A stretch of DNA of 64,000 nt from Larix kaempferi (taxonomy: Eukaryota; Streptophyta; Pinopsida; Pinales; Pinaceae), in contig BSBM01000123.1 of assembly GCA_027924585.1 (NCBI GenBank), positions 18,857,001 to 18,921,000 of the forward strand, in the 5' to 3' direction. Both the position numbers and the translations under genes were made by a program. Under the pieces are notes generated by a model. It searched no databases and had not been told where the DNA came from. It worked only from the letters and a program-made list of their open reading frames with translations. Below are positions 35,557-47,974 of the stretch, piece by piece. Position 1 is the stretch's first letter, and each line of letters begins with the position of its first letter.

Positions 35557-38191
35557 ATGATGAGGTCAAGAAGTCATCCCCCACCCCTAGAAACCAAAAC
35601 TGAAAGTACCTTTGGTGAAGAGGAAGAAGAAGGAGAAGAGGTGCACTCTGTTGGCACTATGGCTAAGGATGAAAAAGAAACCTCAAAGATGGAGGATTAA
35701 GAGAAGTTTAGGGAATTCATGAAACCATTTTTTGAGGACATGACAAGGCAGATAATGAAAGGGTTCGAATTGATGGCAAGTCAAATTGGAAGCAACTTGG
35801 CTATAGGAGGAAGCAGTAGTTCTCATTTCGAGGAAAAGAAGGCAGTTGGTGAAAACATTTTCTCAAAAACAAGGCCTCACCGACCCAATGAATTCCAGAG
35901 CTCAACAAGAGCCACCACACCCAAGCTTCTTGAGCCCAAAGAGGATCCTAACACCCAATATGGAATGCATGAAGTTCTAGCAGAATGGCAGCAGTTGAGT
36001 GAAGATTGTAGGAGGACCTTACCATTTGATCAATTCTTTACTGTCTCAAACAAGCTCAAAATGAGAGGAGGTAACAGAACCCCTTTTCAAAATAAAAAAA
36101 TTGAATTATGCCATAGGTAAAATGTCCCTTCCCACCTTTGATGGCTCATCCCAAAGTTCTGCAAATACTTGGGTGCAAAAGTTAGATGTATATTTCAGTT
36201 GAATCCAATGGTTGAAGAGGATGCTTTAAAAATGGCTATTCTGCATCTTGAGGGAGAATCAAATGATTGGTGGTCCCATGGACTTAAAACCTTGGGACAT
36301 GATCGAATCACATCATATGAAGAGTTTGTTAACAAGTTAGTGGAAATATTTGATCAAAAAGACCCTGAAATGCCTTTCAAGGAACTAGCACAGTTGAAGC
36401 AAACTAGAACCCCTGAGGAGTACATGTTGGAATTCCAAAAACTATTAGTTATGGTGGCTGATGTATCTATGGTTCGATTGGTATTGCTCTTTACTGAAGG
36501 ATTGGTTGAACCTTTGAAAGGTTTAGTTAAAGCTCACAAACCTACTTCATTATAAGATGCCATGAATTTGGCAAGAGATCTGCAAAATGTGCTACCTAAG
36601 ACAAAGTATCCTCCCAAGCCCAATTTTCCTCCCAAGTTCAAATTTGACAAGAGACCATGGCAAAAATATTCATTTGGGAAGGACAAGAAAGAGGGACCAG
36701 GCAAGGAAGAACTCAGAAGAAAGAAACTATGTTTCACATGTCATCAACCATGGGTACCAGGGCATAAATGTGCTAAGGGGAAAACACACTTCATTGAAGT
36801 ATTTTATGAAGGGGATGATGGAGGGGACATGGAGGAAGAAGAACAACTTTCAGCCCAAGAAGAGGGATATGACACAGCAGAAGAAGATCATCCATCACCC
36901 CAAAAAGGGAGGATGGCAGTGCTCTCAGGAGTGCCTCGTTTTCACACCATCCGATGCAAGCGAGTGGTACAAGGGAAGAAGGTTTCGGTATTGGTAGATG
37001 GAGGAGCAACTCATAACTTCATTGATGCAGCCTTGGTGGAGAGGAGAAAGTTACCTACTGAAGCATTCGAAGGGTTCACAGTCATCATTCCAAGTAACAA
37101 TTCTATGGAATGCAACACATGGATTCCAAAGCTACAACTTACCATAGGAAATTACACATTTTCTAATAGCTTCTATCTGGTGAATGTTGCTGATACAAAT
37201 GTGGTTTTGGGAGTACAATGGTTGTACTCTATAGGAGAACATACAGTGAACTACCAAATACCCAAAATGAAGTTCAAAGATTCGAAAGGAAAAAAAATGT
37301 TAGTGAGAGGAATGCACACCTATCCTAACCAAGTGGTCTCTTCCCACAGTATGAGGTCCATATTGAGAAATGGGGACATTGAATGGGCTGCAGAATGTTT
37401 AATCACTTCCACCAAACCAAGCATAAAGGTTGCAGAACATCCAAGGGAGATAAGGCAGCTACTACACAAGTATGAGAGGGTTTTTGGAGACCTTCCCCCT
37501 GGAAGGCCACCTGACAGAGGAGTTGAACATACCATTGTTTTGGAGGTAGGTACTTCACCTATCCAAATACCCCCATATAGACACCCAAAAAGGTTCATAG
37601 ATGAGATTGAGAAGGCTATTAAAGAACTATTGGAATTGGGACTCATCAGACCAAGCTCAAGTCCCTATGCTTCTTCAGTTGTCTTGGTGAAGAAAAAGGA
37701 TGGAACCTTAAGGATGTGCATTGATTTTAGGGCCTTAAACAAAAAGACAATAAAGAATAGATGCCCCATCCCTCGGATAGATGAGCTCATGGATGAGTTA
37801 TTTGGAGCAAAGTTCTTTTCCAAAAATGATCTTAGATTTGGTTACCATCAGATTCGAATTGAGGAGGAGGATGTGCAGAAAACTGCTTTAAGATGTCACT
37901 ATGGTCATTTCGAATTTCTTGTCATGCCTTTTGGTTTGACCAATGCTCCAGCAACCTTCCAATCATGCATGAACAAAATCGTTTGCAAGCAGCTCCGTAA
38001 GTTTGTTTTGGTTTTCTTTGATGATATTTTGATTTACAATAAGACATGGGAGGAACATTTGCATCATTTAGAAGTTGTATTGAAAATCTTGCATGAACAG
38101 TCTTTGTTTGCTAAGTTGTCCAAGTGTGAGTTTGGGTTGACAGAAATTTGGTATCTTGGGAACATCATTGGGCAAGATGGGGTAAAGGTGT
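35557..38191 (+). pseudogene. G+ Ty3/gypsy gag-pol (gag, zinc knuckle, protease, RT), truncated
   Basis: Starts MMRSRSHPPP at 35557 with an acidic N-terminus. Gag capsid has LPTFDGSSQSSANTW, LHLEGESNDWW and FKELAQLKQTRTPEEYM. From 36562 an open frame of 549 codons carries a CCHC knuckle CFTCHQPWVPGHKC (residues 57-70), an acidic linker, and a retropepsin with LVDGGATHNF (144-153; D-G-G instead of the usual D-S/T-G) and VVLGVQWLYSIG. The RT follows with IPPYRHPK, YASSVVLVKKKDGTLRMCID, MPFGLTNAPATFQ and FVLVFFDDILIY (catalytic DD, residues 487-488). It ends at 38191 in the RT C-terminal part, where a family A fragment starts. RNase H, integrase and any chromodomain are gone. Breaks: TAA at 35698, frameshifts near 36100 and 36198, TAA at 36553. 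Confidence 0.95.
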
Positions 38192-39901
38192 TGTTATCAC
38201 CTAAACTGTAGTTACCCCTTTGGATGTATCCATTAATGGATGGCAATAGGGAAGGGCAACTCAAAAGGTGCAACCACGATCACCTCGACCTCCAATAGAT
38301 GGTTGTCACGCCAGTCGAGGCAACCTTCACTTTATGCTATCTAGCCCAGACAACAAAGGGGGAGACCGAGATCTACTCCCGACAGGAGAGATCAAAACCA
38401 CAACACCAAATCAAAGTTGAGTATGAGTGAAGTATTGTAAGGTGTTTGGTTTATCTTAGACCTAAGGATGAAGTCACAAGATGAGTAAGGGGTTCAATGA
38501 GTATAGCTTTGGTTCATTGTTGATGTGAGAGTGACTTATAGTATTTGAAATGAGATCCAGGATTAATGTACCAATCAATTGTGAAAAAATCCACTGCCTT
38601 GGGAACCGTGTCCAATGCAGGGTAGTTTAAAGGTTGAATTGGGGCTAACCAGTACTAAAGACAAACTTGATTGTAAGATATGACAATGTCAAGGGATTCA
38701 AGCAACCCAAGCAAGGACCAAACCACAAGTTAACTCAACCATCTAGGAAAGTCGAATGAGCTTGGAGAAAGATCAGTGCCTCGGGAATTGGGATAAATGG
38801 AGTCAAAGTGAAGTTAACTTGTAGATCATGAACCCCGTAACATAAAACAAGTGGGCTACTAAAGGTTTGATGGATGGATCTATCTAGATCTAATAATTCA
38901 TGATGTGACCTAAGTGGACCATAATCCCTTAAACAAGGAATGCTATCCCCAAGGCAAGATTTCACAAAATGACCCACTAGACCTAGGTTTCAAGGTATGT
39001 GTGTACCAAATCCACCAAAATCTCAACTACCCATGTCCTACAAGTGGACCAACTCAATCCCTTCAAGAAGTGCGACTTTGCCCAAGGAGGGTTAAGAGTG
39101 GGATAAATGGGATCAAGACAAGTCCAATGGCATCCAAACTTTAGATCCAAGTAGTTTAAGCAAGTAATAGTGTGGATCTAGGATATCAAGGCAATCCAAG
39201 GGTTAGATCTTACTAGATCTGAGTTTTAACATACCAAGTGGTCCAAAATTGGGTTTTAATCCCTTAAAATGTGGAATAGGGCCCACAAGGTAGAAATCAG
39301 AAAAGTGATAGTCTAGGGGTAGGTTTTAGGACGTGTAGATTATGAATCAAGTGAAATCTCTACTACCCATGTACTAGATCTAGGTTAACTCACCCAAACC
39401 AAGAAGTGAGCCCTTGCTTGGAGAGGCTAAGTTGCCTTGGGAAGAGGGTCAAATGGAGGCCAATCCTCACCAAACTATAGATCCGGGATGCCGTGGATAC
39501 TATAGAGGTGGGTTTTAAATATCTTACCCAAGGAGCCACTAGATCTTAGTAGATCTGAGAAAATGTAACAATGAGGGTTTGAAATATGAGGGTTTTATCA
39601 ATTATGTGTTGTGCCAATGGATTGGAATCAAGATAAGAGAAACAAACCTGTGGATCTTACCTGGGTAACCTTGTAGATGCCTTAATGATGATGATCCATG
39701 CAAACCCAATCAATTTGAAGCAATTTGAAGTAGATCTTGTGAAGTGCGATTTGCCCAAGGAAGCCAATGCGCCCTCTCTCCTGCACAATAAACGTCAACA
39801 ATATCAGATTTACTGTAGACAAGAGATAAGACTAATGCCACAAGAGAAATAACAGAAAGATAGCATAGATCACAATGATGCTAATGATAACCCCTTGATA
39901 C
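38192..39901 (-). mobile_element. Family A LTR-like fragment, inverted, inside G+
   Basis: The minus strand matches plus-strand 5600-7231, including the end GTGATAACA (plus TGTTATCAC at 38192) and long shared text such as the region of 38915-39230 against 6230-6510. The left border is the true element end within the G+ RT frame. The right side stops at the truncated 3' LTR of G+ with no matching target duplication, so a deletion has removed the rest of the unit, the rest of pol and the start of the LTR. No gene inside. Confidence 0.75.
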
Positions 39902-41139
39902 AAAATAGCCTCCAAGAGGGCGCACAAGGGGAGTTATGGCAGCCAAGATTCCCCCATTCGAATTGATGGAAGAAGGCTAGAAAGTGTTGGACAAGTGGCA
40001 TTCATGGGAATCTCTCCCTAATTCGAGTTGGTATGAGGCTCTTGGAGGGAATTCGAGCTATGGAGGCCTTGGGAGGTTAATAAAAGACAAGAAGAAAGAA
40101 GGAGACCAACTTTTGATCATTTCTCATTTGGCACATTTGGAGAGCTTAGCTTGTCCTTGCACGATGGATGTTCATCCTCCCTGCCTTAGAACCAATTTTG
40201 AGGGCGCAAGATTCTCATCCAAGTTGGTTGATGGAGTGGCCATTCAAAGCTTCATGGAGATGTTTTGATGCAGGTTCAGACCCCAACTGAGTTCGAGTTC
40301 ATCTTCTCTCATTCTCCTATATTCGTATTCTACTATCTTTCTCTCAATGTCATGTAAATGTGCAAGGGCACACTTTCTGTTGCATATAGATAATGGAAGG
40401 TTGTTGTTTCAACCTTATGAACTTGTTAATGGATGCATAACTCTGTAATGGATAGATCATGAGAGCCACAGCTCGAAATACCATGTACTTCAAGTGATAT
40501 TTCCAATCAAAACTGAGATTCGAGCCATTTTCCTCATAGCATTTTCATAGTGATTTTGGGATGATGTTGTATCTGTTTTATATCAGAGTTCTCTGAGATA
40601 TTTGTTCATGTTATGAGTTGCATATGAAGTTAATTTGATGGCCCAAATGATGTTTGCAGACCCCTAAAGTGTCACTATAGTTTATGACCAAATTCGAAAC
40701 TCCCTGTCCACCATTTTCACCTCAAATTCTAAACCCTAGAAGCTGTTGTTCATTGGAATACCTATTTGACCCTAAAACCAAATCTAATGCTGCACATATA
40801 TTGTCATTGATGTCCTATAACAAAGCCAAGTCTCAGATCAAGAATTAGTGAAGGTCGTGCAGTGTTTGGAAGGGCAATTAGGGGCAGACCTTGGGGGGAT
40901 TTCCACTACTCAAGTTGACTAGTCTTGTCCCAAAACTTCTCTCCTTGCAAACTGCAAACCATGGATGGGTATATCAGGTGTTTGGGTGTGTAATAGATGT
41001 GTTAATGTGTCCTATGCCCCATTAAGACCTTCCTCCCCAAATTCGAAATCATTTGGAGGTGTTTGGAACCAGTTGTAAACTACATCCCTAGAGTCAAAAT
41101 AAGGTGAACCTAAGCACTTTTCTTTGGAGGGATATTACA
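39902..41139 (+). repeat. 3' LTR of G+ (5'-truncated)
   Basis: Homologous to 34274-35514, ending GGAGGGATATTACA at 41139. No PPT in front, because the junction with the family A fragment cuts it. Confidence 0.85.
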
Positions 41140-41647
41140 GATTTGCCCGCATCAGATCCTATTGTAAAATTACTAATTCCTATACTATAAAGAGTCAATA
41201 AGCAATCTCAAAAGTCCTTTTGGAGTGTCGTAAATCGCAAAGAATTAGTGACATCGACCACCATCCCTCGCATCCCCCCTTGCCCCTTGTGTCAATTTTG
41301 CGCTCTTAGTTTGTAGTTTCCTTTTCGACAATTTACTTTCCATACTTAGATCAGATTTACAGCTCTTGCATCTAAACTATATTTATTTCCAATATCTAAC
41401 TTAGATTAGATTTTCCCTTTCTTTGTCTAACAACCTTTATACAAACTTATAAACCCATAGGTAATATAAAACTATTACAATCTTAAATCTAAAATTAACG
41501 GTGGGACCAAGCTCTACACCCTCACTCCGACTGAGGCGTACCTTGGGATTCGAGATCTTTTGTGTATCCAAACCCTAGGTTGGCGCTTCCCAGGCATCAA
41601 CGGTTCTCAAACTTGCCCCCACCGAGCAAGAGTATCTCTTTCCCTAT
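41140..41647. other. Unassigned spacer
   Basis: Sequence between G+ and the next insertion. No gene or repeat recognised in this window; it continues at 45870 after the family B unit. Confidence 0.5.
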
Positions 41648-43802
41648 TGTTGTCCGCCGAGATGCACACCAGCAGCGGAAATCTTTCGAAAATTGTCTCC
41701 TCATTACAAGTGGGAGAGGTGTGGCCTTGGGGGCAAGCAATGAGCTAGGTACTGTCACCTAAATCCCAGCTCCTCCGTTTAGGCTAACTCCTAACGAAGC
41801 CAAGGGGGGTAGTCCCTACAAAGAGTTTCACTAAGACTCTTATGTTTTGTAATGTTTTTTTATGAAGTGATACAGATGGGTGTTGTTTAGGAGTTTTTGT
41901 GATGAGACCAAATTATAAATAAGATAAACAAGATAAGATGCAATCCACGTTGCTAAAAAAGATATCGAAAATGACAGTACTTTTCAAGAATTGAAGTTTA
42001 AATAATGCATCCACAAGATAAAGTAAAACCACAAGGACAAATGGTCCTGATCAAGATATAATATTTAAATAACCAGTGCCTTATGGAGTCAAAGAATAAC
42101 AAGTATGTGATGCTGAATGTGTGGGTCTTGAAAGGTAGCTGTTTGTGAGATCGTTGTGCAAATTATCTTGGTAAATTTGAAGTTTTAATGGTCTTGATTA
42201 TTAGGATGTCAAGAAACAAGGATATACGTCCAACCGAAAATAGTATACTGGTAACCTCTTAGATGATAGGTCGAAGCCACCCAGATTTCGAAGGGATAAG
42301 TGTCCAATGATTTAACCACCCCTGAGTCTGACAGCGGGATTTCGGCACCACCTGTTTCAAGAAACTACCTCAGTAACTCTCGAAAGCAACGCCGGTTCGT
42401 TGGTTGGGATAAAATTTTATTAAGTTATCACTTGTGAGATTAACAAGTCCAACATCTTTCTAAGTACTAGCCCAACCCTTTCAGGTTGGCAAAGCATACA
42501 GGTGTCAGATAACGACCAAGATAAATTAATTAATGGGGGTGTGAGTTGGAATGATTTTAGAGATTATTAAGAGCACACTTGTTCAACTCTCCGACAGAGA
42601 GCACTTTTGACCTCGTCTTATGACGAAATTCAAAAGATTCTAAACTAATCTATATGCTTGATGCAAGGTAAATGCAGTGGGAATGCTCTCCGATAGAGAG
42701 TGCTCTTCGACTTGGATTTGGCCAAGTTCAAGAGACTTTGTTCATTTTATAAAATAGAAGCAGTTATAACTTGAAGAACAAATATGAAGCTTAAATAACT
42801 GAAAATGAAATGATGATAATAAGATGTACTAAGATGTTTGAAACAAACTGAAAATAAACTTAGTGTTCTACCAAACAATATTAATCTAAAAGTGGGATCT
42901 ACCTCAAAACAAGATTGATCACTAGAACCACTAGTGCTTGAGACTTTCCAGCTAGCTGAAACTTCGGCAAGGAGGCTAATGGGGAACGAGAAGCTACCAC
43001 AAAGCTATGTGGCCTTTGGGATGCAATCCCAAAGTTTGCTTTCTAAAGTCAAGACTTGGAAATGGAGTATAATGAAATAAAAAAGTTTAATCTAAAGCAT
43101 GAAACAAGAGAGATCTAATCTAAACAAAGCACAACACTCTCCCCCAAATGGGGAAGAAGAACCCAAGAGTGGAGGACGACTCCACTTAGCTTTTTATTTA
43201 ACTTTACAAATGCCTTAGGAGAAATCCCTGAAAGGTCTTTTCAAGAAAATAAAACAAATTATGGAAGAAATACTTGGAAGCCCTTAATGGCTTTTTCAAA
43301 AAAGGAGAATGGTTTTATGTCTTCATGGTTATCATCCCCTTCATTTGTCTTGGATATTCTTATTTGTTCAAATCTCTTATTGAGGTTTTTGCTCTTCTTC
43401 TTCTTTGAATCTTGTCCCTTCAAGTCCCTCTTCTCCTTAAAAATATCTACACAAGCTTAATAAAATCTCAACAAGCACCCATTAGCATTAGTCCAAACCA
43501 AAGATTTTGATAAAATATTGAAAACTCTTGAACTTATGCTTACAAAATAAACTTTAAAGTGTAAAATAGCATGAGATTTTAACTTCAAAATATTGAAATG
43601 ATAAAACAGACCAGCGAACAAAATATGCCTAAAACATGATAGGAAAGAGATCTAAGACATAAAAAATTGAAATATTTTTGTATGTAAATTCTATCTTTTA
43701 AATGAGAAAAGAAAATGCAAAAAAGGTATAAGCTAAATGCAACCTACAACAAGTAAAAACTAACTACTATTAACAGTCTAACTTGTTTTGTTTCTTTGTT
43801 AT

Positions 43803-44010
43803 GCTTGTGTAGGTGGATGGAAGGGATGAAGAGGAGGATGGAAGACGAGGCAAGAGGAGAGGAGGAGGCAAAGAAGAGAGGCGAATGGGAAGAAGGCTTT
43901 TTTGGAAAGAGGAAGAGCGAATGGAAGGGAAGAGGAGGGGCAAAAAACGAGAGGGAGAAGGTGGTAAAGTATCAAAGAGAGATGGCAAAACAATGGCAAG
44001 GGTAGATCTA
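43803..44010 (+). repeat. Purine-biased tract in B3
   Basis: About 200 bp is almost only A and G on the plus strand (GAGGAGGATGGAAGACGAGG-like). It produces overlapping open frames on both strands (Arg/Glu/Lys on one, Ser/Pro/Leu on the other) that are composition artefacts. The matching part of B2 (19920-20130) is pyrimidine-rich on the plus strand. Confidence 0.85.
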
Positions 44011-44509
44011 GGGTGAGAGGAAAGGGCTAGCATACAAGGTGAAAGAATTCAAGGAGAAAGTAGAAGGTTTGAAGAAGTAAACCCTTAGGAACCAAGGTAA
44101 CCAAGTAGAAATTTGTTGAATGTTGATGGGAAAAGCTAGATCCTCTTGTTTCTTAAGTTCATAAATCTTGAAACTCCTTGGCCTTATGCGAAGTGAAGAT
44201 GTACCTGCAAGAACCTTATGCTTTGGACAATATATGTAAAACAAAAGTACTTAAGCGAAAAGAAATAGATTCATTGTTTACTTGTGCTAGATTGTTAGCC
44301 CTCTTGAAACAAGATCTACAACTTAAGAATCCTAAGTACAAAAGCAATACAATATCACCTCGTTTATAAAGTGAAGCATGGCCACCAAGAGCCTCCACGA
44401 TTTGACCTCCAAAGTCTCAGCTTTATTAATAATCAAAATAGCTTACAAAATCTCCAGAGTTTCTTTGCTCAAAAGTCCATCGGGAATGAGGAAAAAGAGC
44501 CTCATTATA

Positions 44510-44518
44510 TAGCAAAAC
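44510..44518 (-). promoter_or_regulatory. TATA box of family B unit B3
   Basis: The minus strand reads TTTTGCTATATAATGAGGC, identical in context to B1. Confidence 0.55.
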
Positions 44519-45869
44519 AAGAGCAACACCCTGCCCCAATTCGAATTGGCTTGAATGGAGCCAATAGCACCTAACACAAGTCGAATTCCAATCTAAACTT
44601 CAATCAACACCAAGTCAATGCCGAGTTTGGAGTTAATCTCTACCAAACAAGTCAAGTTTCATTTAATGAGATGAGGAGGTGGCCTCCACCTAGGCAAAGC
44701 GCCCCTCATCTTCACATTGGACGTATCTCCCACCAAATAATCATATGCCATGTGGTAAACTCGAGCTCCAAAGAGGTATGACGTCAGCAAGCTTGGAGAT
44801 GGCGTGATTTATGTGGTAGGTGCTTGGTGTTTAACTCGAATTTGATGTAGATCTTGGTGGTTGAGAGTGGGAGGTGGCCTCCACCTAAGCAAGGCGCCCC
44901 CACTCCCATTCAATGCAACTCAAAACTTAACTCAATCACCAATAAATACTCATCCACATCACCCAATTCGAGCTTGCATGCATGGAGGGCAAATTCTCTT
45001 GGAGTTAATCACTGCTGGTGACTAGATACTTGACTGGATGATGACTGAGATGATTGGAATCCTCATTAATGCCCAATGCCATGTCAATTAGCCTTTTATT
45101 TTAATCCATTTGGATTATTTTGGAGAGATTTGGATTATCTCCAAATATTCAATTTTTTATACTTTAATTAATAATTTCTCTGTAAATGGCTTTTTTGAGA
45201 AATTATTAATTATGAGGCTGAATTGACATCCGAAACTTAGGATAAACTAGTCCGGGGATCATGAATGATTTTTGGCTTAAGGTTGAAGCCTTCAATCACT
45301 GAATTCGGATCCCGGATGACTGAAATATTACAAAATGAAATTTCTCCATTTAAACTATAGAGAAATTTATTAAAATTTAAAAAAAATTAAAAACCCAAAT
45401 CCGACGCCTCTGGTAAAAAGATTTCTGAGGGTCCTAGGGACCTAGGACATGACCAACACCTATTCTAATAGTGTCTAGTAAGCTTATATACATCGGTTGA
45501 ACTCTAATAACCCCCCATGGCCAAAATTTTCAAAATCGGGCATTCCAGCTTTGGAGGAAGCGGGAGAAAACCTCATCGATTATAGCTCGGCTATAGGCAA
45601 AGTACAATTGACAAGGGAAAAAACTCCCTGGAATACCTTAGTTGCTTAATCAAGTCATGGGGAACCGAGACACTCAGAATCCTACTAGCACACTTTATTA
45701 CAAACCCCATGGGGCCATGGTCATGTTGACTGAAAAACAAAACTGACTAGCCAAAATTGACTAAGCACAAATGCTGGATCATCTGATACACTGGAGTACA
45801 AACATTCATCATGTTTGTCAAATGGCGGCTCTTCAGATAATCCAACTATGGTACAAAAAGTTGGTAACA

Positions 45870-46170
45870 CCTATTAGTTGCATTTTTTGCTTTACTTTTC
45901 CTAGAATATTCTACTAGTTGTTTTGCTTTCGTAGATTGGTTGTTATAGACAAATCTAGTTCTAGGGACTAACCACAATCTTTAGTAATTAGATCACATTC
46001 CCTTTCTGTTGGTTCAAGGAGCAGTTCAAAGCACATTCTGATCGCCATATCATATATCGCTTTATAATCCCGCACAGCAAGTAGTATTCTAGATTAGAAT
46101 CTACTATGAAGGATCTGACTATGAAGATGAAGGATCTGAATCCACTATCAATTGGGACTCCGATACCACT
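45870..46170 (-). other. Minus-strand LTR-element leader with PBS-like site
   Basis: On the minus strand an LTR-like end GGGTCATAACA (ending at 46170) is followed after one base by TGGTATCGGAGTCC (RC of 46155-46168), close to the Met-type PBS. This suggests an LTR to the right (from 46170 on) and a leader running left into the B3 insertion. No partner LTR was found, so the call is tentative. Confidence 0.4.
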
Positions 46171-47221
46171 GTTATGACCCTAGATTGAACGACAAAAACT
46201 GATCTTGTGACTGAAATCTGATATGAATGTATTTGTTATTTGGAGCTCTCATACAATTGCTATGAGCCAACCCAGAATTAAATCTGAAAAATAAAAAATC
46301 GAAATCAAAAACAAGATCTGAAAAATATAGAAACTAAAGCAACTCAAAATCTGAAACTAACAAGGCAATAGCTGCAGCAAGATCTTCAACAGTTTTAAGA
46401 GCATTAACAACAAACAGATGAACAATAGTAACAGCGGTGACTTACCAAAGATTTCAGCCAGAACTGACAGTCTTTGAAGAACAGAAGTAAATATTCATAG
46501 GAAATAGTTTGCAGCTTAAAATCATATAACCTAGAAAATGAGTATATTGAACAAAAATTCTCCTAAGAGGGTATGGAGACCAACTCATGCCAAATCCAAA
46601 GCAGTATGGATGCTGATCTTGGCCCAAATATTCTCTTCCAACGTACTTGCAGTGCAACACTTCACAAAAGCCGCTACTCTAATGTCTAAGAACCATTTTA
46701 TAGCTAGTGATCCCACCTTTTTTAGAAAAGAATTACGATCCTTGATGAGTGACAAGTATAAATGGGAGTTACTAAACACTGAATATAGTTGGTGTTAAAA
46801 AGGATCTCATGAATGAGAGGGGCATAAATGTGAGCATGCATAACCGTAGCCATTAATGTAAGCATGCATTATTAACTCTGTATGCTAAGAATAGAAAAAA
46901 CAATGCATAGAGCAGTTTATTTCTAAACGCCATAAAACATGAGCTGCAACTTCTAGAAGATTAGGAGATAATGGCATATCCATACCAACCTTTCGTACAG
47001 GCACTTTGACTTTTCAGCTTTTGTTAGCTTCATGGTTGTGACTGGATTTAGGTTGTACAACTTATGTTTCTTTTAATAGGATCTTAATTAGGGTACTTTT
47101 TAGGTATATCCTTCAAAATACCAAATGGAAAACATGTACTCGACATAAGAAATTGGATAATATGTTTAAACTACACCTAAAATGGATGCTCAAAAGGTGA
47201 AAACGGAAAATTATATAGCAG
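46171..47221. other. Unassigned, possible LTR body
   Basis: No coding family recognised. It may be the body of the minus-strand LTR suggested at 46170; short open frames on both strands overlap each other and look like chance. Confidence 0.3.
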
Positions 47222-47884
47222 GTTCCATCTCTGAATTCCATGAAAGAACTCCACACTTCTAAAGATCAAAACATTCATTAACTTCAAATAAAAATAAAAA
47301 TAGCTATAAGAACCTAAAGAAACTAAAGCTATATAGACATCTTGACTCCTCTTCTGCTGGTCCAGTATATCAAAGAGAAATCTTTCGCCTCTTTGAAATT
47401 TAATTTTATCCCTTTATCGAACTTGCTTTGGCATTACAAGAAACATTTGAGGAGCTGAGCTACGACGATAGAGGAACAAGATTGCTTGAAAGAGTCCAGA
47501 AGGCCAAGAAAGATGAAAAGGAACCACCCTCTTCAAGCACTGCAAGAAGAGCTAACCAAAATTTCAGGTTAAAAAGGGCTGATGATATAAGCTTCCATAA
47601 CTTTTTAACATGGCCTGATCTGACGATTAGAAGTAGATTTCGGAAAATTAGACTGGCAAATTTCGGTTAAAATAAATTGCGATTCAGCCCAGCTCAGTCT
47701 AAGACTTTTACAATGGTTACCCAATATGGTACATCTCTCTATGGATTTAAAGAATTGATTTTGAGTTATGGAAGCTCAGGGCTCAAACATAACTCAATGA
47801 GGTGCCCATTCTCTCACTGTGTGGCTTGACAGATTTGCACCAGCCATGGGAAATATAAAGGAGGCCTATACAGTAGCCAACTTA
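47222..47884 (+). repeat. Tandem duplication, copy 1
   Basis: Matches copy 2 (47885-47952 plus 50145-50735) over its whole length, for example AGAGGAACAAGATTGCTTG at 47470 and 50320, and CCGATATGGTACATCTCTCT-like text near 47730 and 50570. The open frame 47428-47670 (Lys/Glu/Arg-rich) is broken in copy 2 and is not recognised. Confidence 0.8.
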
Positions 47885-47974
47885 GACTTCCATGAAAAAC
47901 TCCACACTTCCGAAAATCAAAACATCCCTTGACTTGAAATAAAATCAAAATAAAAGAAATCGTAGGGTCTTCAA

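Larger units (their letters stand above)
41648..45869 (-). mobile_element. Family B multi-kb LTR-like unit B3 (4222 bp)
   Basis: The plus strand reads TGTTGTCCGCC...GTTGGTAACA between two exact copies of CCTAT (41643-41647, 45870-45874). It is homologous to B1 and to inverted B2 over its whole length. On the minus strand it has a TATA box at 44510 and, near 41820-41740, the conserved end block with GGTGACAGTACC. No internal gene, PBS or LTR pair, so it is a solo LTR candidate. A strongly purine-biased part lies at 43803-44010. Confidence 0.8.

Noticed and set aside
43770-44033. Overlapping open frames on both strands, Arg/Glu-rich or Ser/Pro/Leu-rich
   Set aside because: They arise from a purine-biased tract, which lacks stops by composition.
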